Shown here: positions 1-9,118 of the stretch, piece by piece
Numbering within the stretch: the stretch's first letter is position 1
How the letters are laid out: each line of letters starts with the position of its first letter
Origin: Verrucomicrobiota bacterium
GTDB taxonomy: Bacteria > Verrucomicrobiota > Verrucomicrobiia > Opitutales > Opitutaceae
DNA length: 60,368 nucleotides
Direction of reading: 5' to 3'
Assembly: GCA_023443455.1 (NCBI GenBank)
Contig: JAEZUE010000025.1
Coordinates: 1-60,368 of the forward strand
Program-made: the position numbers and the translations under genes
Notes under the pieces: generated by a model
What the model was told of the DNA's origin: nothing
Databases searched by the model: none
Seen by the model: the letters and a program-made list of their open reading frames with translations, nothing else

Positions 1-2
1 CG

Positions 3-3000
3 CTCGTGCACACCGGCACGATCCAGAACCTTGCCGGCTCCACCATCACTGCCGGTGCCAACGGCATCTACGTCTTCGGCATCAACGACGGCACGGTCCT
101 CAACACCGGCGCCATCGAGGCCGAAGCCAACGGCATCTTGGTCTCGCACGAGAACACCGGTTCAGTCGTCAACGCCGGCACGATCGGGGCTGCCCGGACC
201 GGTATCCACGTCTACGGCGGCCTCATCGAGGAAGAGGATTCCGATGTGCTGCCGGTCGCCAACAGCGGCATCGTTCAGAACACCGGCACCATCGCCGCCG
301 CGGACGTCGGTATCCTGACCGGCGCCAACTCCGGCCTGGTCCAGAACTCCAAGAGTATTGTGTCTGGTCGCACCGGCATCGCGATCCACGGCGACAACTC
401 CGGCACCGTCGAAAACTTGGACGGCGCGACGATCACCGCCGAGCTGAACGGCATCTACGTGCAGGGTGAGAACACCACCACCGGCACGATCGCCAATTCC
501 GGCACCATCACCGCCGGTACGGTCGGCATCATGGTGACCGGCGCCAATGCCGGTACGGTCCGCAACAGCGAGACCGGTTCGGTGACGTCCCTCTTCTCCG
601 CCATCGATATCGGCGGCGACAACACCGGCCTGATCGAAAACGCCGGCACGTTGACGAACACGATGGGCGACGGAGTCTTGGTCCGTGGCACCAATACCGG
701 CGCGATCACCAACACCGGCTCTATCGCCTCCGAGTATGGCAGCGGTATCACCTTCCTGCACGGCAATAGCGGCACCATCGACAACCGCGGCACGATTACG
801 ACTCATAGCACGAACGGCAACGGTTACGGTATCTATGGCTCTGGTGGCAACAGTGGTACGATCACCAATTCCGGCCGCATCACCGCCGCCGTCTACGGTA
901 TCATGATCACGGACGGCAACTCCGGCACTATCGAAACGGGCGCGGATTCGTCGATCGACGCCGGCGCTGGCGGTATCCGGGTGGAGGGCGATTCCAACGT
1001 CGTGAACCACGCCGGCAGCATCACCTCGGTGAGCCAGGGCATCCTAGTTACCGGCAACGCTACCACGATCGTCTCCTCCGGCAGCATCGTCACCACGGGC
1101 ACGAATGCAGAGGGCATCCGCGTCCTAGGCGATACGGGCACGGTCACCACCTCCGGTACCATCACCACTTCCGGTGACGGCATCCAGGTCGACGGTACGA
1201 CCGGCTCACTCGCCACCACCGGCACGATCACTGCCGCCGGCAACGGCGTACGGCTCGGCTCCGGCGTAATTGGCTCGCTGACCAACGGCGGCACGATCAC
1301 CGCGCAGAACGCTGGCGTGTACGTCACCGGCAACGTCGGCGGCCAGTTCACTAACGACGGCTCGATCTCCGGCGGTGCGGCTGGTGTGGTTGTCACCAGC
1401 GATGTCGCCGGCGAGATCACCAACTCCGGCACCATTGCCTCGGCCGAGGGCATCGCCCTCCAGGTCGGCGGCAACACGCAGAGCATCGCCAACAGCGGTT
1501 CGCTCAGCGGCACCTCCGGCCTCGTGGTTGGCGGCACCGTCACCGGCGATGTGACCAGCTCCGGCCAGATCACGGCTACGGCCGCGGATGGCATCTCCAT
1601 CGCCGGCGACTTGACCGGCTCGCTCTCCACCACCGGCACGATCACTGCCGCCGGCAACGGCGTGCAGCTCGGCTCCGGCGTAACCGGCTCGCTGACCAAT
1701 GGCGGCACGATCACCGCGCAGAACGCTGGCGTGTACGTCACCGGCAATGTCGGCGGCCAGTTTACTAACGACAGCTCGATCTCCGGCGGTGCGGCTGGTG
1801 TGGTTGTCACCAGCGATGTCGCCGGCGAGATCACCAACTCCGGCACCATTGCCTCGTCCGAGGGCATCGCCCTCCAGATCGGCGGCAACACGCAGAGCAT
1901 CGCCAACAGCGGTTCGCTCAGCGGCACCTCCGGCCTCGTGGTTGGCGGCACCGTCAGCGGCGATGTGACCAGCTCCGGCCCGATCACGGCTACAGCCGCG
2001 GACGGCATCTCGATCGCTGGCAACTTGGCCGGCACGATCACCACCACCGGCACGATCACTGCCGCCGGCAACGGCGTATGGCTCGGCTCCGGCGTAACTG
2101 GCTCGCTGACCAACGGCGGCACGATCACCGCGCAGAACGCTGGCGTGTACGTCACCGGCAACGTCGTCGGCGCGCTCGCCAACTCCGGCTCGATCTCCGG
2201 CCGCACGGCTGGCGTGGTTGTCACCGGCGATGTCGCCGGCGAGATCACCAACTCCGGCAGCATCGCTTCCGCCGAGGGCATCGCCCTCCAGCTCCGCGGC
2301 GACACGCAGGGCATCACCAACTCTGGCACGCTCAGTGGCCTGATCGGTCTCGATGTCCGCGGTACCGTGGCTGGCGACGTGAGCAACACCGGCACGATCA
2401 CCGCAACTGGCGACGGCATCATGCTCGGCAGGGTCGGCACCGTGACCAACAGCGGCACCATCACCACCGCGAATCTCGGCATCTACGCCGAGGAGGCCCG
2501 GAGCGTGCTCAACACCGGTACCATCGCGGCGACCGGCACCGGCGCCGCCGGTATCTACACTGAGGGTACGGCGTCCGTGGTCAATCGCGGCAGCATCACC
2601 GCCAACGGCACGGGCAGCGCCGCCATCAATCTGGCCGGCGCCGCGCAGACGCTGGTCAACAGCGGGACGATCGCCTCCGGCAACGTGGCCGTCGCCGCCA
2701 ACGGCGACGACACCGTCGTCCTGGCGACGGGCGCCTCGGTCTCCGGCGCCATCGCGTCGAGTGGCGCGGGCAGCACGCTCTACTTCGGCGCCGCGGCCGA
2801 TGTTGTCCCGGGCGGAGATTTCCTCGCCTCGGGCTCGAGCACGTTCGACATGACCTACGGCGGTGCGGCCTCGAACTTCAACACGGTCTTCCTGGCCGGC
2901 ACGACGAACTTCAACGGGTCGGGCGCGACCAGTGCGCTCAACACCTCCGCGATCCTTGCCGGCGCCACTTTCCGGGCCAACAGCACCGTGCAGTTCACCG

Positions 3001-4652
3001 CCACCGGCGCGCTTCCGACCGGTATCGCTCTGCCGGCGACAACCGCCACCGACATCGCCCTCTACAATATGGGCACGCTCGGCGGCGCCGGCACGGTCGC
3101 CTTCCGCTCGGCCTCGGGCGGTCTGGGCACGATGGTGAACACCGGCACGATCGCCCCCGGAAACTCCATCGATACGCTCACGATCGACGGCAACGTCTAC
3201 AATACCGGTTCGCTCGCCATCGAGCTCGGCACCAACACCAACGACGTGATCGCGCTCACCAGCGGCGTCGCCGGTTCTACGGCGACCTTCACCTTCGCCT
3301 CCGCTTCGACCGTCGCCTTCACCGGTGGCAGCACTTCGAACCTGATCCCGGGCGCCGCCTTCAACTTCATGACGGCCGATGGCTCCGCCCGGATCGCGAT
3401 CGAGGGCACGCCGGTCTCCTCGCATGAGCTCCTCAAGAGCACCGATACGCTGCCCGACTACAAGTTCTACGTCACCGGAAACTCGGGTGCGCTCGACAGT
3501 CTCAGCAATCTCTACGCTGTCGTCGCCCGCGACCATGCCTACGGGAAGTTCGCCACCACCGAGAGCCAGCGTGTGGTTGGCACCTACCTCGACGGGCATC
3601 GCAGCGATGCGAGCTTCGCCGATCTGGTCCTCAACCTCGACCTCATCCCGGAAAATGCCGACCTGAATACGGCCCTCGGCCTGATGAGCGGCGAACTCCA
3701 TCCCTCGCTGGTCGCGCTCGAGAACGAGCGCGTCGGCGAAGTGCTCACGAGCGTCGCCACGGCCCTGCGCCCGCTCGGCAAGGACAAGAACGACGCCGAG
3801 AAGGAGACGTTCGAGCCCCGCTGGTACACCTTCGCCCAGACCTCGGTGGCCTCCGGCGAAGCCTCCGACGGCAAGGTCGCCGACATCGACAGCAGCAACA
3901 CCAGCGTGCTGGCCGGCGTCGGTTGCGAGCTCCATCCGAAGTGGGACATCGGCGGCTTCCTCAACGCCGGCGACGGCAAGGCCGAGAACGACCATCCCGA
4001 CGAGGCCGACATCGGCAGCTTCGACCTCGGAGCCTACGCCCGCTACAACAACGCCGGCGACTACTACTACGTCAGCTTCGCCTACAGCGCGTCCTCGTTC
4101 GAGGTCGAACGCCAGGCCGCCGTGGCCCGCTCCCATGCGTTGATCTCGCAGGCCGCGGTCCGCACCAAGGGCGAGTTCGACAGCAACCAGCTCACCGCCT
4201 ACCTCGAGAAGGGTTACACCTTCGAGATCGGCAAGAGCATCGTGCAGCCCTATGCGGCCTTCCAATACAGCACGGGCTCGTATGACCGCTTCACCGAGAC
4301 CGGCGACGGCCTGCTCGATCTCACCGTCGACTTCGAGGACTTCACCTCCATGCGCGGCATCTTCGGTGCCGCCTGGCGCTACGAGATCAACCGGACCTTC
4401 GGCGTGGCCGTCCGCGGCAGCTGGGTGCACGAGTTCGGCGACGAGGTCGCCTTCATCGACGCCTCGTTCCGCGGCACCTCCAACTCCTACCGCCTGCGCG
4501 GCCTGGAGATGGGCGCCGATCGCTTCAACGCCGGGCTGGATTTCAGCGCCCGTCTCACGGACAAGCTCTCCGCCTGCCTGCGCGGCGACTTCACCACCAG
4601 CGACGGCCAGGACATCCGGTCCGCCAACATCGGCTTCCGCTACGGCTGGTAG
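3..4652 (+). CDS. Autotransporter-type giant repetitive surface protein, 5' end cut by window
   Basis: The reading frame is open to the left edge, so the true start lies outside the window; at least 1549 codons are visible. Residues 1 to about 930 are a low-complexity passenger built of short units of the form GxIxNSGTIT, which predicts a long right-handed beta-helix. Within it a 138-residue (414-bp) block occurs three times, near nt 1221, 1635 and 2049. A spacer follows, with a small PEP-like stretch GTIAPGNSIDTLTIDGN near nt 3145. The last ~280 residues have alternating aromatic and charged strands and end in YGW, as in autotransporter outer-membrane beta-barrels. Type V secretion through the barrel, with surface display of the passenger, is the family expectation. 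Its ligand cannot be read from the sequence. A strong terminator follows the stop codon. Confidence 0.85.
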   Translation, partial: LVHTGTIQNLAGSTITAGANGIYVFGINDGTVLNTGAIEAEANGILVSHENTGSVVNAGTIGAARTGIHVYGGLIEEEDSDVLPVANSGIVQNTGTIAAADVGILTGANSGLVQNSKSIVSGRTGIAIHGDNSGTVENLDGATITAELNGIYVQGENTTTGTIANSGTITAGTVGIMVTGANAGTVRNSETGSVTSLFSAIDIGGDNTGLIENAGTLTNTMGDGVLVRGTNTGAITNTGSIASEYGSGITFLHGNSGTIDNRGTITTHSTNGNGYGIYGSGGNSGTITNSGRITAAVYGIMITDGNSGTIETGADSSIDAGAGGIRVEGDSNVVNHAGSITSVSQGILVTGNATTIVSSGSIVTTGTNAEGIRVLGDTGTVTTSGTITTSGDGIQVDGTTGSLATTGTITAAGNGVRLGSGVIGSLTNGGTITAQNAGVYVTGNVGGQFTNDGSISGGAAGVVVTSDVAGEITNSGTIASAEGIALQVGGNTQSIANSGSLSGTSGLVVGGTVTGDVTSSGQITATAADGISIAGDLTGSLSTTGTITAAGNGVQLGSGVTGSLTNGGTITAQNAGVYVTGNVGGQFTNDSSISGGAAGVVVTSDVAGEITNSGTIASSEGIALQIGGNTQSIANSGSLSGTSGLVVGGTVSGDVTSSGPITATAADGISIAGNLAGTITTTGTITAAGNGVWLGSGVTGSLTNGGTITAQNAGVYVTGNVVGALANSGSISGRTAGVVVTGDVAGEITNSGSIASAEGIALQLRGDTQGITNSGTLSGLIGLDVRGTVAGDVSNTGTITATGDGIMLGRVGTVTNSGTITTANLGIYAEEARSVLNTGTIAATGTGAAGIYTEGTASVVNRGSITANGTGSAAINLAGAAQTLVNSGTIASGNVAVAANGDDTVVLATGASVSGAIASSGAGSTLYFGAAADVVPGGDFLASGSSTFDMTYGGAASNFNTVFLAGTTNFNGSGATSALNTSAILAGATFRANSTVQFTATGALPTGIALPATTATDIALYNMGTLGGAGTVAFRSASGGLGTMVNTGTIAPGNSIDTLTIDGNVYNTGSLAIELGTNTNDVIALTSGVAGSTATFTFASASTVAFTGGSTSNLIPGAAFNFMTADGSARIAIEGTPVSSHELLKSTDTLPDYKFYVTGNSGALDSLSNLYAVVARDHAYGKFATTESQRVVGTYLDGHRSDASFADLVLNLDLIPENADLNTALGLMSGELHPSLVALENERVGEVLTSVATALRPLGKDKNDAEKETFEPRWYTFAQTSVASGEASDGKVADIDSSNTSVLAGVGCELHPKWDIGGFLNAGDGKAENDHPDEADIGSFDLGAYARYNNAGDYYYVSFAYSASSFEVERQAAVARSHALISQAAVRTKGEFDSNQLTAYLEKGYTFEIGKSIVQPYAAFQYSTGSYDRFTETGDGLLDLTVDFEDFTSMRGIFGAAWRYEINRTFGVAVRGSWVHEFGDEVAFIDASFRGTSNSYRLRGLEMGADRFNAGLDFSARLTDKLSACLRGDFTTSDGQDIRSANIGFRYGW
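1221..2460 (+). repeat. Three tandem 414-bp in-gene repeats of the autotransporter passenger
   Basis: The block starting GGCACGATCACTGCCGCC recurs at 1221, 1635 and 2049, a period of 414 bp or 138 codons. The first two copies are nearly identical at the DNA level and the third is more diverged in its second half. This is direct evidence of recent tandem duplication, and the tract is prone to copy-number change by slippage or recombination. The frame is preserved because the period is a multiple of three. Confidence 0.85.
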
Positions 4653-4680
4653 GCGCTGGAGCTGACATGATTGGATACCG

Positions 4681-4714
4681 AAAGGGCGCCTCGCGAGGGG
4701 CGCCCTTTCGTTTT
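4681..4714 (+). terminator. Rho-independent terminator after the autotransporter
   Basis: Ten-base arms AAAGGGCGCC and GGCGCCCTTT enclose an eight-base loop and are followed by CGTTTT. It lies 28 bases after the autotransporter stop codon. The A-rich left edge means it could also work weakly in the other direction for the minus-strand regulator gene ending at 4894. Confidence 0.85.
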
Positions 4715-4893
4715 GAGCCGAGCAGGCGCAGTCGGAGCCCAACGAGGAGAACGAAGTGCGGGCGAGCCGAGGTGCCGACGGTTGAGCCGCGTGGCGCCGT
4801 TCTGGCGAACGGCAGAATGCCGGCGAACCCCGATCCCGCAGCCACTCACGCCTGCACCACGGCCTGGGGCTTCGGCGCCGCGCCTCGGTGTGC

Positions 4894-5571
4894 TCAAAGT
4901 CTGGTGGTGTCGGAAAGCCCCAGCGCCCGGTAGCGCTCGATCAGCTCGGGCGTGGAGGCGACACCGAGCTTCTGCATGATCCGCAGCTTGTAGGTGGCCA
5001 CGGTCTTGGCGCTCACCCCGAGGCTGTTGGCGATCTCCTTGCTGCGCAGGCCGGTGCCGAGCATGGCGCAGATCTGGAGTTCGCGGGCGCTGAGCGGGCC
5101 GAGACCCTTCGCCTCGTCGCCGTCCGCGGGCGCGAGGTCGCGATGGCCGACCGCCTCGGCCATCAGCTGCGTGGCGATTTGTTCGCTGGCGACGAGCAGC
5201 CCGCGGTGGATCTCGCGGATCGCCGCGACGATGCGCGGCAGCGGCGCATCCTTCATCAGGTAGCCGCGGGCGCCGGCCATGAGCAGGCGCCGCGCAAAGA
5301 CGCTTTCTTCGTAGACGGACAGCACGAGTGTGGGCGGCAGCTGCTTGGCGGCGGCGAGACGTTCGAGCGCCACCCAGCCGTTGCCGTCCTTCAGGTGCAG
5401 ATCGAGCACGAGCACATCGGGCGGCGCGGCCTGGATCGCGGTGATGGCCTCGGCGCAGGAGGCGGCCTCGCCCGCCACGTGCATGCCCGGCTGGCAGTCG
5501 ATCGCGCCTTTCAGCGAGGTGCGGATCTCGGCGTGGTCGTCGACCAGGAAAATGCGGATGGACTCGTTCAT
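4894..5571 (-). CDS. NarL/FixJ-type response regulator (partner kinase decayed)
   Basis: A 225-residue response regulator. The receiver domain spans residues 5-120, with the acidic pair in LVDDH, phospho-acceptor D57 in VLDLHLKDG and the conserved Lys in GYLMKD. A LuxR-type helix-turn-helix spans about 155-215 (LSARELQICAMLGTGLRSKEIA). The ATG at 5571 is chosen because it gives a standard receiver start and overlaps the stop codon of the upstream kinase remnant as ATGA, exactly as in the intact pair at 7172. The upstream kinase reading frame is broken, so this regulator is probably an orphan or is phosphorylated by another kinase. It is about the same length as the neighbour at 6525 and is clearly its paralogue. 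Confidence 0.9.
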   Translation of the reverse strand: MNESIRIFLVDDHAEIRTSLKGAIDCQPGMHVAGEAASCAEAITAIQAAPPDVLVLDLHLKDGNGWVALERLAAAKQLPPTLVLSVYEESVFARRLLMAGARGYLMKDAPLPRIVAAIREIHRGLLVASEQIATQLMAEAVGHRDLAPADGDEAKGLGPLSARELQICAMLGTGLRSKEIANSLGVSAKTVATYKLRIMQKLGVASTPELIERYRALGLSDTTRL

Positions 5572-6240
5572 TGCGATGGAAGGGCGGTGGCGGTTGTGGT
5601 GCCGGGCGTTGCCGTGAGCCGGAGGCGTGCGCGCGCGCCGCGGCCCACGGCTCCGGGTTCCAGCGCCAGCTGGGCGCCGAACAACGCGGCGCGTATCCGC
5701 ATCTGCCGCCTCCCGAGACCCCCGGTCGGTTCGGCGGGCAGCGGCGCCCCGTCGTTGGCGATCGTGGCCATGGCGGTCGCCGCGCCGCCCGGGCGTGTTT
5801 GCGGGCTTGCCGGAGTCGCGTCGCCAAGCCGGCAAACCGCTCGTCCCGCGTCGCTTCGCCGCCGCTGGCCAGAATCGCCTCCGATGTCCGTACCGTGCCC
5901 ACCAGATCCTGGCATAGGTTGTCGTGCGATGCCCGGCCGATCCGGCTGCGCTCTTCTTCCGCCGCGGACATGGCCGCCTTTGTCGCGTGCTTTCACGCTG
6001 CGGTGCGCGCCGCCAGCGCGAGTTCGTTGCATCGCTGTTCGGTGATGTCCGAGAGCATGAGCAGATAGTCGCATCGGCGTCCGTGGTGTGCCGTCTTCAG
6101 CGGCCGCCACGCGGCCTGCCGATGCTGAGGTTCGGCGCTCTTGTCGGACCTGGCTCTCCCGGAGCAGCCACAGGGAGCCGGCTGCTTTGCCGAGAAACAG
6201 CCAGACGATCAGCGGCCGGGTGGTGGGGGATTCCATGTGG
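5568..6240 (-). pseudogene. Decayed histidine kinase (PAS / HisKA_3 / HATPase remnants)
   Basis: Pieces of a kinase like the intact gene at 7172-8917 are present, but in different frames. Near nt 6080-6005 the minus strand reads DYLLMLSDITEQRCNELALA, a PAS end and coiled linker. It then meets an in-frame TGA, followed by AAEEERSRIGRASHDNLCQD, a HisKA_3 phospho-acceptor box. The HATPase end (IANDGAPLP, then GRRQMRIRAALFG) is in a second frame, and the segment carrying the N-box is missing altogether. So there is at least one nonsense codon, one frameshift and an internal deletion. The final TGA still overlaps the regulator ATG, which shows the ancestral operon arrangement. The upstream (high-coordinate) edge is approximate. 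Confidence 0.75.
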
Positions 6241-6524
6241 GGATGGAGCGGAAGGTGGCGCGGTCAGTTTCTTCTCCCCGGCGCGGCGACCGCAAGCCCG
6301 CGCTCGGCCCCTCTTTCGCGCAACCGGGGAAATTCGCCCGGCGCCGGGCGCCATCGGACCGAAGTATTTGCTTCCCGCAAGGCTGCGCCCCGACGCGCGT
6401 CGACGCCGAGTTCCAGATTCTCCGCCTCCCTCTGCTTCGGTTGCGGCTCTGCCGCGCTGTGTCCAACTGCCGAATTTCGGACTCGGTCTTCGGATGGTGG
6501 GGACTGCCCGCGAGGCCGGGCGGG
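6241..6524. other. Intergenic stretch between the two two-component loci
   Basis: No convincing gene was found in either strand. The frames that stay open are Arg/Pro/Ser-rich and typical of GC-rich non-coding DNA. It may hold further unrecognisable N-terminal remains of the decayed kinase and the 3' untranslated end of the regulator at 6525. Confidence 0.4.
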
Positions 6525-7175
6525 TCAGGTCGCCCGACGTTCCTGCGCGAGCTGGAACAACTGCGCAGTCGAGGTGGCGCCGAGCTTCTTCATGATCCGT
6601 GTCTTGACGGTCGATACCGTCTTTTCGCTGAGCTGCAGGTGCGCGGCGATCTCGCGGTTGCGGCGGCCTTCGGCGAGCAGATCGAAGATGCGCAGCTCCT
6701 GGTCGCCAAGAGGCTGGCCGGGTGCGGCCGGTTCGGCGGCGGGCTCCTGGCCGAGCCCTGCGCGGAGCAGCCGGCTGGTCACGACGGGGCTGGCGACGAG
6801 GTGGCCGGCGTCGATCTCGCGCAGGGCGGCGACGATGCGCTCGATCGGCTCCTGCTTCATCAGGTAGCCGCGCGCGCCGGCGCGCAGGAGCCGTTCGGCG
6901 TAGAGGACTTCGTCGCACACGGAGAGCACGAGGGTGGGCGGCAGCGCGGCGGCCTCGCGGAGGCGCTCGAGCAGTGTCCAGCCGTTGCCATCGGCCAGGT
7001 TGAGGTCGAGCACGAGCAGGTCGGGGCGGAGCTCGGGGATGCGCGTGAGGGCCTCGGCGATGCTGCCGGCTTCGCCCACGACCGTGAAGTCGGCCTCGCG
7101 TTCGAGCGCGGTGCGTTGGCCGAGCCGGACGAAGGGATGGTCGTCGACGAGGAAAACGCGACGCGGGGCGCTCAT
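6525..7175 (-). CDS. NarL/FixJ-type response regulator paired with the 7TM kinase
   Basis: A 216-residue regulator. The receiver domain spans residues 6-120 with VDDH near residue 11, acceptor D57 in VLDLNLADG and Lys in GYLMKQ. A LuxR-type helix-turn-helix spans about 150-205 (EIAAHLQLSEKTVSTVKTRI). The ATG at 7175 overlaps the kinase stop as ATGA (7172-7175), so the pair is translationally coupled. It is the obvious candidate to act on the doubled inverted repeat at 8974-9021, between its operon and the divergent RCC1 protein gene. It is paralogous to the regulator at 4894. Confidence 0.92.
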   Translation of the reverse strand: MSAPRRVFLVDDHPFVRLGQRTALEREADFTVVGEAGSIAEALTRIPELRPDLLVLDLNLADGNGWTLLERLREAAALPPTLVLSVCDEVLYAERLLRAGARGYLMKQEPIERIVAALREIDAGHLVASPVVTSRLLRAGLGQEPAAEPAAPGQPLGDQELRIFDLLAEGRRNREIAAHLQLSEKTVSTVKTRIMKKLGATSTAQLFQLAQERRAT

Positions 7176-8917
7176 GCTTGGGGAATGGATGGGAGGATAC
7201 GGGGCAGCGTCAACACCAGGCTGGCGCCGCCTTCGGGGCCGGCCTCGAGGGTGAAGCTGCCGCCGAGCAGGGCGGCGCGCATGCGCATCTGGCGCAGACC
7301 GAGCCCCTCGGTGCGGCGGTCGGGCGGTGGCGGGGGCGTGCCGTCGTTGGCGATGGTGAGAGTGGCGTGGTCCTCGCCGACGAGCAGGTCGATCCAGACG
7401 CGGCGGGCGCGGGCGTGGCGGGCGGCGTTGGAGACGGCCTCGCGCACGAAACGCACCAACAGGGCGGTGTGTTCGGCGGTGGGCGGGGCGAAGGCCGGAT
7501 CGACGGCCAGTTCGCATTCGAGGCCGTGGCTGGTCTCGAGCTGGTGGGCGAGGCCGCCGAGCGTATCCGCGAAGGGGAGGTCGCCGGGGGTGTTGCCGGC
7601 GAGCAGATGCGAGACTTCGCGGGCGCGGGCGCCGGCGGTGGCGAGGGAGGAGCCGAGAGTGGCGAGGCGCTCGGCGGCGGCTGGGGCGCGGGCGGCGATT
7701 TCGTCGCGCAGCAGTTCGGCCTGGCGGGCGCAGGCGACGAGGTCCTGGCAGAGCGTGTCGTGGAGCAGGTGGCCGAGGCGGGCCTGCTCCTCCTCGGCGG
7801 CGCGCAGGGCGGCGGCGGTGGCGCGCTGCCATTCGTGGGTGCGGGCGTCGAGGGCTTCGCGCAGTTGCTGCTCGGCGCGTTTGCGCTCGGTGATGTCGGC
7901 GATGGCGAGCACGAAGCCGCGCGGGGCGGCGTCACCGGGGGCGCGCAGCGGCGTCCACGTGAGCAGCCAGAAGGTGTCGCGGGCAGGCTCGGGGCGGAGT
8001 TCGTGGGTGGCGTTCTCGGCGTGGGCGACGAGTGCCGGCAGCTCGGGCCAGGCGGCGAGGAGTTTGGCGAGGGGGCCGTAGGGCGTGGCGGCCGGGGGCA
8101 GGCCGAGCAGGCGGCGGGCGGCGGGGTTGGAGTCGACCACGTGGCGGTTGCGGTCGGCCACGAGCAGGCCGTGCTCGTGGTGTTCGAGCACGAAACTGCG
8201 GGCGATGGGCACGAGGCGCCAAAGTTGGCCGCGGTTGAGCGCCCAAGCGAAGAGCGCGATGGCGCCGATGCGGGCAAGCGGGGCGAGGTTGGGGCAGCTG
8301 GGCGGAAGGAGCTGCGAGCGGAAGGCGAAGACCGCGAGGGTGGGCAGGCTGTAGCCGACGAGCAGCAGCCCGAGCTGTTTGCGCAACAGGGGGCTGGCCC
8401 CGCGCCAGACGTAGAGGGTGGAGCCGAGCGCGAAGAGCAGGGCGGCGGCGTTGGCGGCGATCAGGTAGAGGAAGACCGGGCCGGAGCGGTAGCGCCCGAA
8501 GCTCCAGCCGGCGACCGTGGCGGTGTCGGGGCTGACCCAGCCGGTCCAGGGGTTGGTGAAGGCGAGGGCGCCGAGCAGCAGGGTCGTGCCGACCAGCAGG
8601 CGCCGGCGGGCGGGCGTGGCCCAGCGATTCAGGCCGGAGACGTCGGCAAAGAGCAGGAGCAGGCCGGCGGCGAGCAGCGAGCTCAGCGTGCATTTGAAGC
8701 CCAGCGTCCAGAACAGCACCGCGGGGTGCGCGGCGAAGAGGCACTCGGCGGCTTCGGTGGCGGTGCGGCCGGCCATGGCCAGCACCACGAGTTGGAAGGC
8801 GCCCACGCCGGGCGTGCTGAAGCGGCGGCTCCACCACCCGAAGCCGGCCAGAGCCAGCGCTTGGGCCACCAGCAGTGCGGCGGCGAGGGTGTTCCAATGA
8901 TCGGCGACGGCAGGCAT
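7172..8917 (-). CDS. Membrane sensor histidine kinase: 7TM-type N-terminus, PAS, HisKA_3, HATPase
   Basis: A 581-residue kinase. Residues 1-230 contain about seven hydrophobic segments, as in the kinase N-terminal 7TM input domain. A PAS domain spans about 240-345, ending in the usual DITERKRAE. HisKA_3 spans about 370-440 with phospho-acceptor H386 in LGHLLHDTLCQD. A HATPase domain spans about 475-575, with N-box N496 (EAVSNAARHA), the ANDG motif at 523-526 and a glycine box GLGLRQMRMRAALLGG. All key residues are present. The signal sensed is unknown. The downstream regulator overlaps by four bases. The promoter region upstream carries two GTGGG-N6-CCNAC sites. Confidence 0.92.
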   Translation of the reverse strand: MPAVADHWNTLAAALLVAQALALAGFGWWSRRFSTPGVGAFQLVVLAMAGRTATEAAECLFAAHPAVLFWTLGFKCTLSSLLAAGLLLLFADVSGLNRWATPARRRLLVGTTLLLGALAFTNPWTGWVSPDTATVAGWSFGRYRSGPVFLYLIAANAAALLFALGSTLYVWRGASPLLRKQLGLLLVGYSLPTLAVFAFRSQLLPPSCPNLAPLARIGAIALFAWALNRGQLWRLVPIARSFVLEHHEHGLLVADRNRHVVDSNPAARRLLGLPPAATPYGPLAKLLAAWPELPALVAHAENATHELRPEPARDTFWLLTWTPLRAPGDAAPRGFVLAIADITERKRAEQQLREALDARTHEWQRATAAALRAAEEEQARLGHLLHDTLCQDLVACARQAELLRDEIAARAPAAAERLATLGSSLATAGARAREVSHLLAGNTPGDLPFADTLGGLAHQLETSHGLECELAVDPAFAPPTAEHTALLVRFVREAVSNAARHARARRVWIDLLVGEDHATLTIANDGTPPPPPDRRTEGLGLRQMRMRAALLGGSFTLEAGPEGGASLVLTLPRILPSIPQA

Positions 8918-8973
8918 GTGGGGGCGCCGAGTAGAACGGAGAAACCCGGCGGGGAAAAGTCGCGAGTCGGCCG

Positions 8974-9021
8974 TTGTGGGAAAATTCCCACAAGGCGGCG
9001 GATTGGTGGGAGAAAACCTAC
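8974..9021. promoter_or_regulatory. Two inverted-repeat operator-like sites, 30 bp apart
   Basis: Site 1 (8974-8993) is TTGTGGGAAAATTCCCACAA, with nine-base arms and a two-base centre. Site 2 (9006-9021) is GTGGGAGAAAACCTAC. Both have the form GTGGG-N6-CC(C/T)AC and start exactly 30 bp apart, on the same face of the helix. They lie in the 201-bp gap between the minus-strand kinase/regulator operon (start 8917) and the plus-strand RCC1 protein (start 9119). This fits a dimeric regulator controlling one or both. Binding by the regulator at 6525 is an inference. Confidence 0.65.
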
Positions 9022-9118
9022 ATAAAACGTTCGATGAAAGAGGTTTACAGGAAATTCAATGGCATGTGATTCTGTGGGCGCCTCGCGCCACGGTCGCGTT
9101 TTTCAAACTCCGTTTTCC

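Noticed and set aside
4681..4714. REP element at the autotransporter end
   Set aside because: There is no GTAGG head and a T-run follows the stem, so it is better read as a terminator.
1206..4742. 1178-codon minus-strand frame under the autotransporter
   Set aside because: It mirrors the repetitive codons of the plus-strand gene and has no domain.
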